Source: Cupriavidus malaysiensis | GTDB lineage: Bacteria > Pseudomonadota > Gammaproteobacteria > Burkholderiales > Burkholderiaceae | Direction: 5' to 3' | NCBI RefSeq assembly: GCF_001854325.1 | Contig: NZ_CP017754.1 | Location: 3,472,001 to 3,536,000, forward strand | DNA: 64,000 bases | Part shown: positions 27,194-39,284 of the stretch, piece by piece | Layout of the letters: each line of letters begins with the position of its first letter | Numbering within the stretch: the first letter of the stretch is position 1 | Made by a program: the position numbers and the translations under genes | The notes under the pieces: generated by a model | The model's input: only the letters and a program-made list of their open reading frames with translations | Database searches by the model: none | Told to the model about the DNA's origin: nothing

Positions 27194-28603
27194 TCAGGCC
27201 AGCTTGCGCACGTCGACGAAGTGGCCTTCGATGGCGGCGGCCGCGGCCATCGCCGGGCTCACCAGGTGGGTGCGCCCGCCGGCGCCCTGGCGGCCTTCGA
27301 AGTTGCGGTTCGAGGTCGAGGCGCAGCGTTCGCCCGCATCGAGGCGGTCGGCGTTCATGGCCAGGCACATCGAGCAGCCCGGTTCGCGCCACTCGAAGCC
27401 CGCCGCCTTGAAGATCTTGTCCAGCCCTTCGCGCTCGGCCTGCTCCTTGACCAGGCCCGAGCCCGGCACCACCATCGCCAGCTTCACGTTGGCGGCGACC
27501 TTGCGGCCCAGCTTCTGCACCACCCAGGCGGCGGCGCGCATGTCTTCGATGCGGCTGTTGGTGCAGGAACCGATGAAGACCTTGTCGATCTTGATGCTGT
27601 CGACCGGCACGTTGGGCTGCAGGCCCATGTACTCGAGCGCGCGCTCCATCGCGTTGCGCTTGTTCGGATCCTTTTCCTTGTCCGGGTCCGGCACGCGATC
27701 CTCGATGCTGATCACCATTTCGGGCGAGGTGCCCCAGGTGACCTGCGGGCGCACGTCCTCGGCGCGCAGCTCGACCACCTGGTCGAAGTGGGCACCGGCG
27801 TCCGAATGCAGCGTGCGCCAGTAGCGCACGGCCTGCTCCCACTCCACGCCCTGCGGCGCATAGGGACGGCCCTTGACGTATTCCAGCGTGACGTCGTCCA
27901 CCGCCACCAGCCCGGCGCGCGCGCCGGCCTCGATAGCCATGTTGCAGACGGTCATGCGGCCTTCCATGGTCAGGTCGCGGATGGCCGAGCCGGCGAACTC
28001 GATGGTGTAGCCGGTACCGCCCGCGGTGCCGATCCGGCCGATCACGGCCAGCACGATGTCCTTGGCGGTGCAGCCGCGCGGCAGCTTGCCTTCCACCTTG
28101 ACCAGCATGTTCTTGGCCTTCTTGCCCAGCAGCGTCTGCGTGGCCAGCACGTGCTCGACCTCGGAGGTGCCGATGCCGTGCGCCAGCGCGCCGAAGGCGC
28201 CGTGGGTACTGGTGTGCGAATCGCCGCAGACCACGGTCATGCCGGGCAGCGTGGCGCCCTGCTCCGGCCCGATCACGTGGACGATGCCCTGGCGATGGTC
28301 GTTCATCTTGAACTGCGTGATGCCATAGGCGTCGCAGTTCGCGTCGAGCGTATCGACCTGCAGCTTGGAGACCGGATCCGCGATACCCTGGCTGCGATCG
28401 GTGGTCGGCACGTTGTGGTCCGACACGGCCAGGTTCGCGCTGATGCGCCAGACCGGACGCTGGGCCATCTTCAGGCCCTCGAACGCCTGCGGGCTGGTCA
28501 CTTCGTGCAGCAGGTGGCGGTCGATGTAGAGCAGCGTGGTGCCGTCTTCCTCGACGTGGACGGCGTGGTCATCCCAGAGTTTGTCGTAGAGCGTCTTGGC
28601 CAT
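27194..28603 (-). CDS. leuC: 3-isopropylmalate dehydratase large subunit
   Basis: The 469-residue aconitase-fold subunit has the [4Fe-4S] ligands in [14 protein letters not shown] and [11 protein letters not shown] and the [11 protein letters not shown] segment. It is the catalytic subunit with LeuD. The start is the ATG at 28601-28603 ([11 protein letters not shown]). It is first in the order leuC-entericidin-leuD-leuB. A CATAAT element on the minus strand at 28764-28769 could be part of its promoter, about 160 bp upstream. Confidence 0.97.
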   Translation of the reverse strand: MAKTLYDKLWDDHAVHVEEDGTTLLYIDRHLLHEVTSPQAFEGLKMAQRPVWRISANLAVSDHNVPTTDRSQGIADPVSKLQVDTLDANCDAYGITQFKMNDHRQGIVHVIGPEQGATLPGMTVVCGDSHTSTHGAFGALAHGIGTSEVEHVLATQTLLGKKAKNMLVKVEGKLPRGCTAKDIVLAVIGRIGTAGGTGYTIEFAGSAIRDLTMEGRMTVCNMAIEAGARAGLVAVDDVTLEYVKGRPYAPQGVEWEQAVRYWRTLHSDAGAHFDQVVELRAEDVRPQVTWGTSPEMVISIEDRVPDPDKEKDPNKRNAMERALEYMGLQPNVPVDSIKIDKVFIGSCTNSRIEDMRAAAWVVQKLGRKVAANVKLAMVVPGSGLVKEQAEREGLDKIFKAAGFEWREPGCSMCLAMNADRLDAGERCASTSNRNFEGRQGAGGRTHLVSPAMAAAAAIEGHFVDVRKLA

Positions 28604-28906
28604 GATGCGGGGGCGGAGCATCGCCTTGCGGTCACGAGGACGGCGCCAGGCGCGTACTTCCGCGGATTGTGGTTTGCGGGGAGGTTTCGCGGCAAATGCG
28701 GGCAGAAACCTGCGGGAACCGGCAGGAACTGCGGCTTGCTGCGATTGCTTGACTTCGCAACAAATTATGCCACAGGGGGTAGATGGCGCCGGCCGACAAG
28801 TGCCAGATGGCGCACCCGCGATGTGATGTGATTGGCGAAAGGGGGCTTTCGCGGTTGGCGAAAAGGGGCGGCAGCGGCAGCGTATCGTCGCGCGAGCGGT
28901 GTGCTC

Positions 28907-28945
28907 CCCTCTCCCGGGGCCGGGGGTGAGGGCCGGCGCTGGCTG
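28907..28945. repeat. CTCTCCC...GGTGAGGG half-element
   Basis: This 39-bp stretch has the same C-rich, CCCCTCTCCC-type arm as the elements at 29081 and 54207, followed by a G-rich arm. From memory, such arms are common in dispersed intergenic repeats of Ralstonia and Xanthomonas. It is probably a degenerate copy. Confidence 0.4.
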
Positions 28946-28953
28946 GGCGTGAC

Positions 28954-29067
28954 GCGCTGGATAACACCAGTGGCTTCGTCCTTGCACTGGCGTGCTGGAC
29001 GACACCAACGGCGTCGTCTTTGCCTCCGCGTGCCGGACAACACCGACGGCTTCGTCACGCGTGGCGC
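28954..29067. repeat. Three tandem 38-bp imperfect repeats
   Basis: Units start at 28954, 28992 and 29030 with constant period 38. Each opens with a GYGCYGGAYRACACC-like block and then GGCKTCGTC. Divergence is higher towards the end of each unit. No CRISPR-like constant repeat with unique spacers is seen. Confidence 0.7.
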
Positions 29068-29080
29068 CTTGCTAGACCCC

Positions 29081-29163
29081 CCCTCTCCCCCACCCTCTCC
29101 GGCCTGAACACCCGTGCGGGGAGAGGGAGCCAAGACATCCTGCTTGGCCAGCGGTGTTGGCGC
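29081..29163. repeat. Dispersed intergenic repeat, copy 1
   Basis: A C-rich CCCTCTCC arm and a GGAGAGGG arm frame a spacer, and 29119-29163 matches 54222-54266 at about 37 of 45 positions. It lies just after the livF stop. Confidence 0.7.
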
Positions 29164-29201
29164 ACCGGCCGCGCCCGCTCACCGCATGGGCATACACCGC
29201 C

Positions 29202-30678
<1,477 letters not shown>

Positions 30679-30682
<4 letters not shown>

Positions 30683-31953
30683 CGCGGCAGCTCCACGTGC
30701 GGACGGCTCGCGGGCAGCAGGCCCTGCGGTCGCCACATCATCATCAGCACCATCACCAGGCCGAAGATCAGCATGCGGTATTCGGCGAAACCTCGCGCCA
30801 CCTCGGGCAACGCGGTCAGCAGGATGGCCGCCAGGATCACGCCCAGCTGCGAACCCATGCCGCCCAGCACCACCACGGCCAGGATCAGCGCCGATTCGAT
30901 GAAGGTGAAGGACTCGGGATTGACCAGGCCCTGGCGCGCGGCGAAGAAGGCGCCGGCGATGCCGGCGAAGGACGCGCCCAGCGTGAAGGCCGACAGCTTG
31001 ATGCGGGTCGGGTTCAGGCCCAGCGAGCGGCAGGCGATCTCGTCCTCGCGCAGCGCTTCCCAGGCGCGGCCCATCGGCATGCGGATCAGGCGGCTGGTGA
31101 CGAACAGCGTGAAGCCCACCAGCAGCAGCGCGAGCAGGTAGAGGAAGATCACCATGTGCTGGCCGTTGTAGTCCCAGCCCAGCAGCTCGTGGAAAGTGCG
31201 CGCGCCCTCGACGCTGGCGCTGCGCGCCATCTCGATGCCGAACACCGTGGGCTTGGGAATGCCCGAGACGCCGTCCGGGCCGCCGGTCAGGCTGGTCAGG
31301 TTGTTGAGCAGCAGGCGGATGATCTCGCCGAAGCCCAGCGTCACGATGGCCAGGTAGTCACCGCGCAGGCGCAGCACCGGGAAGCCCAGCAGGAAGCCGA
31401 AGGTGGCCGACATCATGGCGGCGATCGGCAGGCACTCCCAGAAGCCGAGGCCGAAGTACTGGTTCAGCAGCGCATAGGTGTAGCCTCCCACGGCGTAGAA
31501 GCCGACGTAGCCGAGGTCGAGCAGGCCGGCGAAGCCCACCACGATGTTCAGGCCCAGGCCCAGGATCACGTAGATCAGCGCCAGCGTGGCGACGTCGACG
31601 GCCCCGCGCGAGCCGAAGAACGGCCACACCAGGCCGACCGCGAGCAGCACCCAGATGGCCACGCGCTGCTGGCGCGCGCCGAGCGCAGGCACGGCCGGCA
31701 GCCGCACCGCACCGCGCGCGCGGTCGAGCATCGGCTTGCACAGCTGGAACAGGAAGACCGCGATCACGGCGATCCATACCGGCCGCCAGTGCGATTCCAG
31801 CACCACCTTGTAGCCGTCGAGCTTGAGCTGCAGGCCGAGCACGGGGATGGTCAGGATGGCGGTCATCACGGCGGCGACGACCGCGTTCTTCAGTGTCGCG
31901 CCGGCGGGCGCGGCCGGCGCCAGGCCGGCAGGCGTAGCAATGGCTTGTGTCAT
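30679..31953 (-). CDS. livM: Branched-chain amino-acid ABC transporter permease LivM
   Basis: The 424-residue membrane protein has many hydrophobic segments, the LivM core [20 protein letters not shown] and the cytoplasmic EAA-like loop [20 protein letters not shown] that contacts the ATPases. An N-terminal extension with extra membrane segments (about 110 residues) precedes the core, as in LivM of many proteobacteria. It overlaps livG by 4 bp and starts 7 bp after livH. Confidence 0.93.
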
Positions 31954-31960
31954 GTCGTCC

Positions 31961-32887
<927 letters not shown>

Positions 32888-32917
32888 GCGGGAAGCCTCG
32901 CAGCAGGAAGCCCGATA

Positions 32918-32953
32918 CCAAAACGCCCCGCTCGACAGGCGAGGAGCGGGGCG
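32918..32953 (-). terminator. Intra-operon terminator between livJ and livH
   Basis: A 10-bp perfect stem (CGCCCCGCTC with GAGCGGGGCG) has a 10-nt loop and is followed on the minus strand by TTTT. Placed 19 bp after the livJ stop, it would let most transcripts end after the binding-protein gene. Confidence 0.85.
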
Positions 32954-32971
32954 TGTCGGAAAAGCGCCGGA

Positions 32972-34090
32972 TCAGTTGGCGGCGGTCTTGGTGGCGTCCT
33001 TGTGCCAGGTGAAGACCACGAACTTGAAGGACTTCAGGTCGCCCTGGGCGTCGTAGTCGACCTTGCCGATCGGGGTCTGGAAGGCGCTCTTGTGGATGTA
33101 CGCCGCGACCTTGGTCGGATCGGTGGTCTTGGCGCCGGCGATGGCGTCGGCGATGATCTTGACGCCGGCGTAGGCAGGCATCTGGAACGGGCCGTTGGCG
33201 TCGCGCTTCTTGTCCGCGAAGGCCTTGACCAGGCCGGCGTTGGCCGGATCGGCGGAGAAGTCGGCCGGCAGCGTCACCAGCATGCCTTCGGAGGCCGGGC
33301 CGGCGATCGCCGTCACGTCCTTGTTGCCCACGCCCTCGGGACCCATGAAGGTGGCCTTGACGCCTTGCTCGCGCGCCTGGCGCATCAGCAGGCCCATCTC
33401 GGGGTGGTAGCCGCCGAAGTAGACGAAGTCCACGCCCTGCGACTTCAGCTTGGTGATGACGGCCGAGTAGTCGGAATCGCCGGCGTTGATGCCTTCGAAG
33501 ACGGCGACGGGGATCTTGGCTGCTTCCAGGTCCTTCTTCACCGAGGAGGCGATGCCCTGGCCGTACGACTGCTTGTCATGCAGCACGGCGACCTTCTTCG
33601 GCTTGACCTTGGCGATGATGTACTGGGCGGCAGCCGGGCCCTGCTGGTCGTCACGGCCGATGGTGCGGAAGACGAACTTGCGCTTCTTGCCCTCGGTCAG
33701 CTGCGGCGCGGTGGCCGACGGCGTGACCATCACGATGCCTTCGTTCTCGTAGATGTCCGAGGCGGGAATGGTCGAGCCGGAGCAGACGTGGCCGATCACG
33801 TACTTGATGCCCTGGCTGACGATCTTGTTGGCCACCGCCACGGCCTGCTTCGGTTCGCAGGCATCGTCCATCAGCACGGCTTCCAGCTTGTTGCCGCCGG
33901 CGCCGCCGGCAGCATTGATCTGCTCGATCGCGGTCAGCGCGCCGGCCTTCACCATGTCGCCGTACTGGGCGACCGAACCGCTCATCGGGCCGGCAATGGC
34001 GACCTTGACGGTTTCGGCATGGGCGGCGGCGGCGCCGAAAGCGAGCAGTGCGCTGGCCAGGGAGATGGAGGTAAGACGGGACAACATCAT
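32972..34090 (-). CDS. livJ: Branched-chain amino-acid ABC transporter binding protein
   Basis: The 372-residue periplasmic protein has a clear signal peptide (LASALLAFGAAAAHA) and the Leu/Ile/Val-binding fold start VKVAIAGPMSGSVAQYGDM. GAGGNKLEAVLMDDACEPKQ and TIGRDDQQGPAAAQYI are typical of the family. The ATG at 34090 has AGGAG 6 nt upstream; a second ATG follows immediately. It is first in livJHMGF and separated from the permease genes by a terminator. Confidence 0.93.
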   Translation of the reverse strand: MMLSRLTSISLASALLAFGAAAAHAETVKVAIAGPMSGSVAQYGDMVKAGALTAIEQINAAGGAGGNKLEAVLMDDACEPKQAVAVANKIVSQGIKYVIGHVCSGSTIPASDIYENEGIVMVTPSATAPQLTEGKKRKFVFRTIGRDDQQGPAAAQYIIAKVKPKKVAVLHDKQSYGQGIASSVKKDLEAAKIPVAVFEGINAGDSDYSAVITKLKSQGVDFVYFGGYHPEMGLLMRQAREQGVKATFMGPEGVGNKDVTAIAGPASEGMLVTLPADFSADPANAGLVKAFADKKRDANGPFQMPAYAGVKIIADAIAGAKTTDPTKVAAYIHKSAFQTPIGKVDYDAQGDLKSFKFVVFTWHKDATKTAAN

Positions 34091-34368
34091 CAGGAGCTCC
34101 TCGATTATGTATTGGTCAAACGGGCAAGAAGCGGCTTGACGTGCGCAATCGAACAACACCCGCGGGAAGGACCCCGGAACGCGGAAGACGGGCCTGCTTG
34201 GAGTTTCGCTTGCGGGGCCCGGCATGTGTCAGCCCCCGCCTGGGCGGAGACCTTGGTTCGGAAAGACAACGTTTGATGCGTTCTCTATTGCGCAAGCGAA
34301 TCGCCTGCCCCGCTTGCCGCACCGCAGTCCGGAAGGGTGGCCCGGCTGCCGTCGGCAAAGCAGCCCGC

Positions 34369-34395
34369 ATTATAGGGTCAAAATTCCCGCCTCAA
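34369..34395 (-). promoter_or_regulatory. Candidate livJ promoter
   Basis: A perfect TATAAT on the minus strand (34374-34369) has TTGAGG 15 bp upstream. The -10 is excellent and the spacing short. The transcript leader would be about 270 nt. Confidence 0.4.
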
Positions 34396-34596
34396 GGGGA
34401 ATTTGCACAACATCTGATGAATACCCTTAGGGAAATGCGGCACAAATCGTCGCAAAAAGACGGATTCACCACATTCCACGCAATATTTTCTCGCGCCGCA
34501 ACATCGCGCTTTTCCGCCACGCACGCGCCTGCTGCGCCATCGACCGCCGGAACTGCTGCATTGCATCGCCCCGCCCTTCCCCGGCGGCGCCCAGAA

Positions 34597-34627
34597 AGAA
34601 AAAACGCCCCGCGGAAACGGGGCGTTT
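34597..34627 (-). terminator. Rho-independent terminator of gltA
   Basis: AAACGCCCCG and CGGGGCGTTT form a 10-bp stem with a 6-nt loop, followed on the minus strand by a run of T (34597-34604), 53 bp after the gltA stop. Confidence 0.92.
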
Positions 34628-34680
34628 CGTGTGCCCGGGACTGCCGGCGCAGTGACCGGCAGACCGGAGGCGGCGCCGGA

Positions 34681-35982
34681 TCAGCGCTTGTTCAGGTCCG
34701 GCACGTCGCGGGAGGCGGCGCCGTTGAACAGCTGGCGCGGACGGCCGATCTTGTATTCCGGATCGGTGATCATCTCTTCCCACTGCGAGATCCAGCCCGG
34801 AGTGCGGGCCAGCGCGAAGATGCAGGTGAACAGCGAGGTCGGGATGCCCAGCGCGCGCTGCACGATGCCCGAGTAGAAGTCGACGTTCGGGTAGAGCTTG
34901 CGGCTGACGAAGTATTCGTCTTCCAGCGCGATCTTTTCCAGCTCCATCGCCAGCTTGAACAGCGGGTCGTTGTGCAGGCCCAGCTCTTCCAGCACTTCGT
35001 GGCAGGTCTCGCGCATCAGCTTGGCGCGCGGGTCGTAGTTCTTGTACACGCGGTGGCCGAAGCCCATCAGGCGCACGCCCGAGTTCTTGTCCTTGACCTG
35101 CTTGATGAACTCGCCGATGTTGTCGACGCTGCCGATCTCTTCCAGCATCTTCAGCGCGGCTTCGTTGGCGCCGCCGTGGGCCGGGCCCCACAGGCAGGCC
35201 ACGCCGGCGGCGATGGCGGCGAACGGGTTGGTGCCCGACGAGCCGGCCAGGCGCACGGTCGAGGTCGAAGCGTTCTGCTCGTGGTCGGCGTGCAGGATGA
35301 AGATGCGGTCCAGCGCGCGCTCCAGCACCGGGTTCACCTTGTACGGCGCGCACGGCGTGGCGAACATCATCTGCATGAAGTTGCCCGAGTAGGACAGGTC
35401 GTTCTGCGGGTAGATGTACGGCTGGCCGATGTTGTACTTGTAGGCCATCGCGACCAGGGTCGGCATCTTGGCGATCAGGCGGATCGCGGAGATTTCGCGC
35501 TGGTGCGGGTCATCGATGTCCATGGCGTCGTGGTAGAACGCGCTCATGGCACCCACCAGGCCGGTCAGCACGGCCATCGGGTGGGCATCGCGGCGGAAAC
35601 CGCGCAGGAAGAACTGCATCTGCTCGTGAACCATGGTGTGGTTCATCACCGCGTTGACGAACTCTTCCTTCTGCTTGGCGTTGGGCAGTTCGCCCTTCAG
35701 CAGCAGGTAGCAGGTCTCGAGGTGGTCGCACTTCTGCGCCAGCTGCTCGATCGGGTAGCCGCGGTACAGCAGTTCGCCCTTGTCGCCGTCGATGTAGGTG
35801 ATCTTCGAATTGCACGAAGCCGTCGACATGAAACCGGGGTCGTAGGTGAACTTCCCGGTCTGGCCGTACAGTTTGCGAATATCGATCACGTCCGGGCCTA
35901 CGGTACCCTTGTAGATCGGCAGCTCGACGCTGGGGGAACCATCGGAAAACGATAGCGTGGCTTTCACATCGGACGGCGTCAT
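34681..35982 (-). CDS. gltA: Citrate synthase
   Basis: The 433-residue type II (hexameric, NADH-sensitive class) citrate synthase contains the catalytic His regions [10 protein letters not shown] and [13 protein letters not shown]. It condenses oxaloacetate and acetyl-CoA. It follows sdhE by 42 bp on the same strand, so it is likely at the end of the sdhCDAB-sdhE-gltA transcript. A second, shorter citrate-synthase homologue (prpC) lies at 43408. Confidence 0.97.
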   Translation of the reverse strand: MTPSDVKATLSFSDGSPSVELPIYKGTVGPDVIDIRKLYGQTGKFTYDPGFMSTASCNSKITYIDGDKGELLYRGYPIEQLAQKCDHLETCYLLLKGELPNAKQKEEFVNAVMNHTMVHEQMQFFLRGFRRDAHPMAVLTGLVGAMSAFYHDAMDIDDPHQREISAIRLIAKMPTLVAMAYKYNIGQPYIYPQNDLSYSGNFMQMMFATPCAPYKVNPVLERALDRIFILHADHEQNASTSTVRLAGSSGTNPFAAIAAGVACLWGPAHGGANEAALKMLEEIGSVDNIGEFIKQVKDKNSGVRLMGFGHRVYKNYDPRAKLMRETCHEVLEELGLHNDPLFKLAMELEKIALEDEYFVSRKLYPNVDFYSGIVQRALGIPTSLFTCIFALARTPGWISQWEEMITDPEYKIGRPRQLFNGAASRDVPDLNKR

Positions 35983-36024
35983 GTCGGTTCCTTCAAATGC
36001 TATAGATAAAGATGTGGACCATAC

Positions 36025-36312
36025 TCAGACCGTGCGCAGCAGGTCGAGGACCCGTTGCACCGGCGGCGTGGCGAGTTCACCGTCAAGCTCCTTGCGGGCA
36101 AGGAGCAAGTCCATCAACTCGTTGTCGCTGAGATCGAACAGCGCGCTCAGCGAAGCCACGTCCGCATCGGACAGGCTCTCCTCGTAACGGTTGAAGAATC
36201 GTTCGACGATGATGTCGTTCTCCAGGAGGCCGCGGCGGGCACGCCAGCGCAGACGGGCGCGCTTGAGCGGATCGGCCTGATGGGAGAATGAGGTGGATTG
36301 ACTTTCAGTCAT
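36025..36312 (-). CDS. sdhE: FAD assembly factor SdhE
   Basis: The 95-residue protein matches the YgfY/Sdh5 family, with the diagnostic RGxxE motif (RRGLLENDII), followed by FF.RY and LSDNELMDLLLARKELD. It promotes covalent FAD attachment to SdhA. The position between sdhB and gltA fits that job. Confidence 0.93.
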   Translation of the reverse strand: MTESQSTSFSHQADPLKRARLRWRARRGLLENDIIVERFFNRYEESLSDADVASLSALFDLSDNELMDLLLARKELDGELATPPVQRVLDLLRTV

Positions 36313-36390
36313 GATTTCCTGCTTCCGGCGCGCCGGCCCGGTATAGCCGACCGGGCTGGCGCGCCGCTTACTGCCTGGCCGTTGAGGCCG

Positions 36391-37092
36391 TCAGACCGTG
36401 CGGCGGACCATCAGCTCCTTGATCTTGCCGATGGCCTTGGTCGGGTTCAGACCCTTCGGGCACACATCCACACAGTTCATGATGGTGTGGCAACGGAACA
36501 GGCGGTACGGGTCGTTCAGGTTGTCCAGACGCTCGTTGGTGGCCTGGTCGCGGCTGTCGGCGATGAAACGGTAGGCCTGCAGCAGGCCGGCCGGACCGAC
36601 GAACTTGTCCGGGTTCCACCAGAACGAGGGGCAGGACGTCGAGCAGCTGGCGCACAGGATGCACTCATACAGGCCATCCAGCTCGTCACGCTCCTCCGGC
36701 GACTGCAGGCGCTCCTTCTCGGGCGGCGGCTCGTCGTTGATCAGGTAGGGCTTGATCGAGTTGTACTGCTTGAAGAACTGCGTCATGTCGACGATCAGGT
36801 CGCGCACCACCGGCAGGCCGGGCAGCGGACGCAGCACGATGCGCTCGGGCAGCTCGCGCATGTTCGTCAGGCAGGCCAGGCCGTTCTTGCCGTTGATGTT
36901 CATCGCGTCCGAACCGCACACGCCTTCGCGGCAGGAGCGGCGGAAGGCGATCGACTCATCGAGCTTCTTCAGCTTGAGCAGCGCGTCGAGCAGCATGCGC
37001 TCGTGGCCGTCCAGCTCGATCTCGTAGGTCTGCATGCGCGGCGCCGCGTCCTTGTCCGGATCGTAGCGGTAGACTTCGAAAATACGCTTCAT
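36391..37092 (-). CDS. sdhB: Succinate dehydrogenase iron-sulfur subunit
   Basis: The 233-residue subunit has the [2Fe-2S] site SCREGVCGSDAMNINGKNGL, the [4Fe-4S] site CILCASCSTSCPSFWW and the [3Fe-4S] site CHTIMNCVDVCPKGLNP. It passes electrons from SdhA to ubiquinone at the membrane anchor. It is the fourth gene of sdhCDAB. Confidence 0.97.
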   Translation of the reverse strand: MKRIFEVYRYDPDKDAAPRMQTYEIELDGHERMLLDALLKLKKLDESIAFRRSCREGVCGSDAMNINGKNGLACLTNMRELPERIVLRPLPGLPVVRDLIVDMTQFFKQYNSIKPYLINDEPPPEKERLQSPEERDELDGLYECILCASCSTSCPSFWWNPDKFVGPAGLLQAYRFIADSRDQATNERLDNLNDPYRLFRCHTIMNCVDVCPKGLNPTKAIGKIKELMVRRTV

Positions 37093-37125
37093 TTCTGTGG
37101 GTCCTGTTGTCTCTACGAGGCGGGC

Positions 37126-38904
37126 TTAGAACGTACGGGCCTTGGGCGGAACGCTTTCCACCGTCAGCGGCTTCATCGTCACCGGCTTGTAGTCGAGGCG
37201 GTTGCCCTCGCTGTAGAACAGCGTGTGCTTGAGCCAGTTCTCGTCGTCGCGGTTCGGGAAGTCGCTGTGCGCGTGAGCGCCGCGCGATTCCTTGCGGGCC
37301 GCCGCAGAGATCATCGTGGCCTTGGCCACTTCCGTCAGGTTGGCCACTTCCAGCGCTTCGACCAGCGCGGTGTTGAACACCTTGGACTTGTCCTTCAGGT
37401 GGATGTTGTCCGCGCGCTCTGCCACCTCGAGGATGCGCTCGACGCCCTCGTCCATCAGCTTCTGGGTACGGAACACGCCGGCATGCGACTGCATGTTCTT
37501 GCGGATGTCGTTGGCGACGTCCTGCGTGTACTCGCCCTTCGACGAAGCCTGCAGCCTGGCCAGGCGTTCCATCGCCCGGTCGGCGGCGTCGGCCGGCAGC
37601 GGCTTGTGTTCCTTGCTGTCGTTGACGTGCTTGACGATGTGGTTGCCGGCGGAACGGCCGAACACCACCAGGTCCAGCAGCGAGTTCGTGCCCAGGCGGT
37701 TGGCGCCGTGCACCGACACGCAGGAGCATTCGCCGATCGCGTAGAAGCCGTTGACCACCTCGTTCGGGCTGCCGTTCTTCGGCACCACCACCTGACCGTG
37801 GTAGTTGGTCGGAATGCCACCCATCTGGTAGTGGATGGTCGGCACCACCGGAATCGGTTCCTTGATCGCGTCGACGTTGGCGAACTTCATGCCGATCTCG
37901 CGAATCGACGGCAGGCGCTTCATGATGGTCTCGGCGCCGACGTGGGTCAGGTCGAGCAGCACGTAGTCGCCGTTCGGGCCGCAGCCACGGCCTTCCTTGA
38001 TTTCCTGGTCCATCGAGCGCGAGACGAAGTCGCGCGGCGCCAGGTCCTTCAGCGTCGGCGCGTAGCGCTCCATGAAGCGCTCGCCGTCCTTGTTGCGCAG
38101 GATGCCGCCTTCGCCGCGCACGCCTTCGGTGATCAGCACGCCCGCGCCGGCCACGCCGGTCGGGTGGAACTGCCAGAACTCCATGTCTTCCAGCGGGATG
38201 CCGGCGCGCGCCGCCATGCCCAGGCCGTCACCCGTGTTGATGAAGGCGTTGGTGGAAGCAGCGTAGATGCGGCCGGCACCGCCGGTGGCGAACAGCGTGG
38301 TCTTGGCTTCGAGGATGTAGACCTCGCCGGTTTCCATTTCCAGCGCGGTCACGCCCAGCACGTCGCCGTCCTGGTCGCGGATCAGGTCCAGCGCCATCCA
38401 CTCGACGAAGAAGTGCGTCTTGGCACGAACATTGCGCTGGTACAGCGTGTGCAGCAGCGCGTGGCCGGTACGGTCGGCCGCGGCGCAGGCGCGCTGCACC
38501 GGCTTCTCGCCGTAGTTGGAGGTGTGCCCGCCGAAGGGACGCTGGTAGATGGTGCCGTCGGCATTGCGGTCGAACGGCATGCCGAAGTGTTCGAGCTCGT
38601 ACACCACGTTCGGTGCCTCGCGGCACATGAACTCGATGGCGTCCTGGTCGCCCAGCCAGTCCGAACCCTTGATGGTGTCGTAGAAGTGGTAGTGCCAGTT
38701 GTCTTCGCTCATGTTGCCGAGCGAGGCACCGATACCACCCTGCGCCGCCACGGTGTGCGAGCGGGTGGGGAACACCTTCGACAGCACGGCCACGTTCAGG
38801 CCGGCTTCCGCGAGCTGGAGGGATGCGCGCATCCCGGAGCCGCCCGCCCCGACGATAACCACGTCAAAGCGGCGACGCGGCAATCCAGTCTTGACTGCGA
38901 CCAT
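37126..38904 (-). CDS. sdhA: Succinate dehydrogenase flavoprotein subunit
   Basis: The 592-residue flavoprotein has the FAD motif VIVGAGGSGMRASLQLAEAG, the covalent-FAD His in SHTVAAQGGI, and the active-site segment FHPTGVAGAGVLITEGVRGE. It oxidises succinate to fumarate. It starts 3 bp after the sdhD stop. Confidence 0.97.
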   Translation of the reverse strand: MVAVKTGLPRRRFDVVIVGAGGSGMRASLQLAEAGLNVAVLSKVFPTRSHTVAAQGGIGASLGNMSEDNWHYHFYDTIKGSDWLGDQDAIEFMCREAPNVVYELEHFGMPFDRNADGTIYQRPFGGHTSNYGEKPVQRACAAADRTGHALLHTLYQRNVRAKTHFFVEWMALDLIRDQDGDVLGVTALEMETGEVYILEAKTTLFATGGAGRIYAASTNAFINTGDGLGMAARAGIPLEDMEFWQFHPTGVAGAGVLITEGVRGEGGILRNKDGERFMERYAPTLKDLAPRDFVSRSMDQEIKEGRGCGPNGDYVLLDLTHVGAETIMKRLPSIREIGMKFANVDAIKEPIPVVPTIHYQMGGIPTNYHGQVVVPKNGSPNEVVNGFYAIGECSCVSVHGANRLGTNSLLDLVVFGRSAGNHIVKHVNDSKEHKPLPADAADRAMERLARLQASSKGEYTQDVANDIRKNMQSHAGVFRTQKLMDEGVERILEVAERADNIHLKDKSKVFNTALVEALEVANLTEVAKATMISAAARKESRGAHAHSDFPNRDDENWLKHTLFYSEGNRLDYKPVTMKPLTVESVPPKARTF

Positions 38905-38907
38905 TTA

Positions 38908-39273
38908 TTACACCCTCCAGAGAATCTGAGCAGCGTAGCCCGCACAACCGACGAGCCACAGAATGGTAAGAACTTGCAGCACGAGGCGCACGGCCATCGG
39001 CTTCACATAGTCCATCCAGATATCGCGCACGCCGATCCAGGCGTGATACAGCAGCGACAGGATGGTCAGGAACGTCAGGATCTTCATCCACTGGTTGGCG
39101 AAGAGCCCCGCCCACGCTTCATAGGAAGCGCCGTTCGAGAGCAGGAAGGCAATGGCCAGCACGACCGTGAAGACCACCATCACACAGGCGGTCACGCGTT
39201 GCGCCAGCCAATCCTTGATACCGTAGTGCGCGCCGACGACCAGGCGCTTGGGACCGATATTATTGTTAGCCAC
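38908..39273 (-). CDS. sdhD: Succinate dehydrogenase membrane anchor SdhD
   Basis: The 121-residue protein has three hydrophobic segments (VTACVMVVFTVVLAIAFLL, ILTFLTILSLLYHAWIGV, LVLQVLTILWLVGCAGYAA). The second carries HAWIGVRDIWMDYVK, where the family holds its heme and quinone contacts. I start at GTG 39273 (MANNNIGPKRL), which has GAGGAG 7 nt upstream; the longer frame begins with TTG and overlaps sdhC. Confidence 0.92.
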   Translation of the reverse strand: MANNNIGPKRLVVGAHYGIKDWLAQRVTACVMVVFTVVLAIAFLLSNGASYEAWAGLFANQWMKILTFLTILSLLYHAWIGVRDIWMDYVKPMAVRLVLQVLTILWLVGCAGYAAQILWRV

Positions 39274-39284
39274 CTTGACTCTCC

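Larger units (their letters stand above)
28604..29201. other. Repeat-rich intergenic region between livF and leuC
   Basis: No gene is evident in these 598 bp. The leuC-proximal part holds a possible -10 (CATAAT, minus strand, 28764-28769). The remainder is made of repeats: a CTCTCCC/GGTGAGGG motif (28907-28945), three 38-bp tandem units (28954-29067) and an inverted-repeat element shared with 54.2 kb (29081-29163). Confidence 0.65.
34091..34680. other. livJ-gltA intergenic region
   Basis: This 590-bp region has no convincing gene. It contains the gltA terminator (34597-34627) and a TATAAT on the minus strand at 34369-34374 that could drive livJ with a 270-nt leader. I could not assign a function to the leader. 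Confidence 0.55.

Noticed and set aside
28604..28760. Leucine leader peptide and attenuator before leuC
   Set aside because: No short frame with a run of Leu codons followed by a terminator is visible on the minus strand.
28954..29067. CRISPR array
   Set aside because: The three units are contiguous 38-bp tandem repeats without unique spacers, and no cas genes are present.
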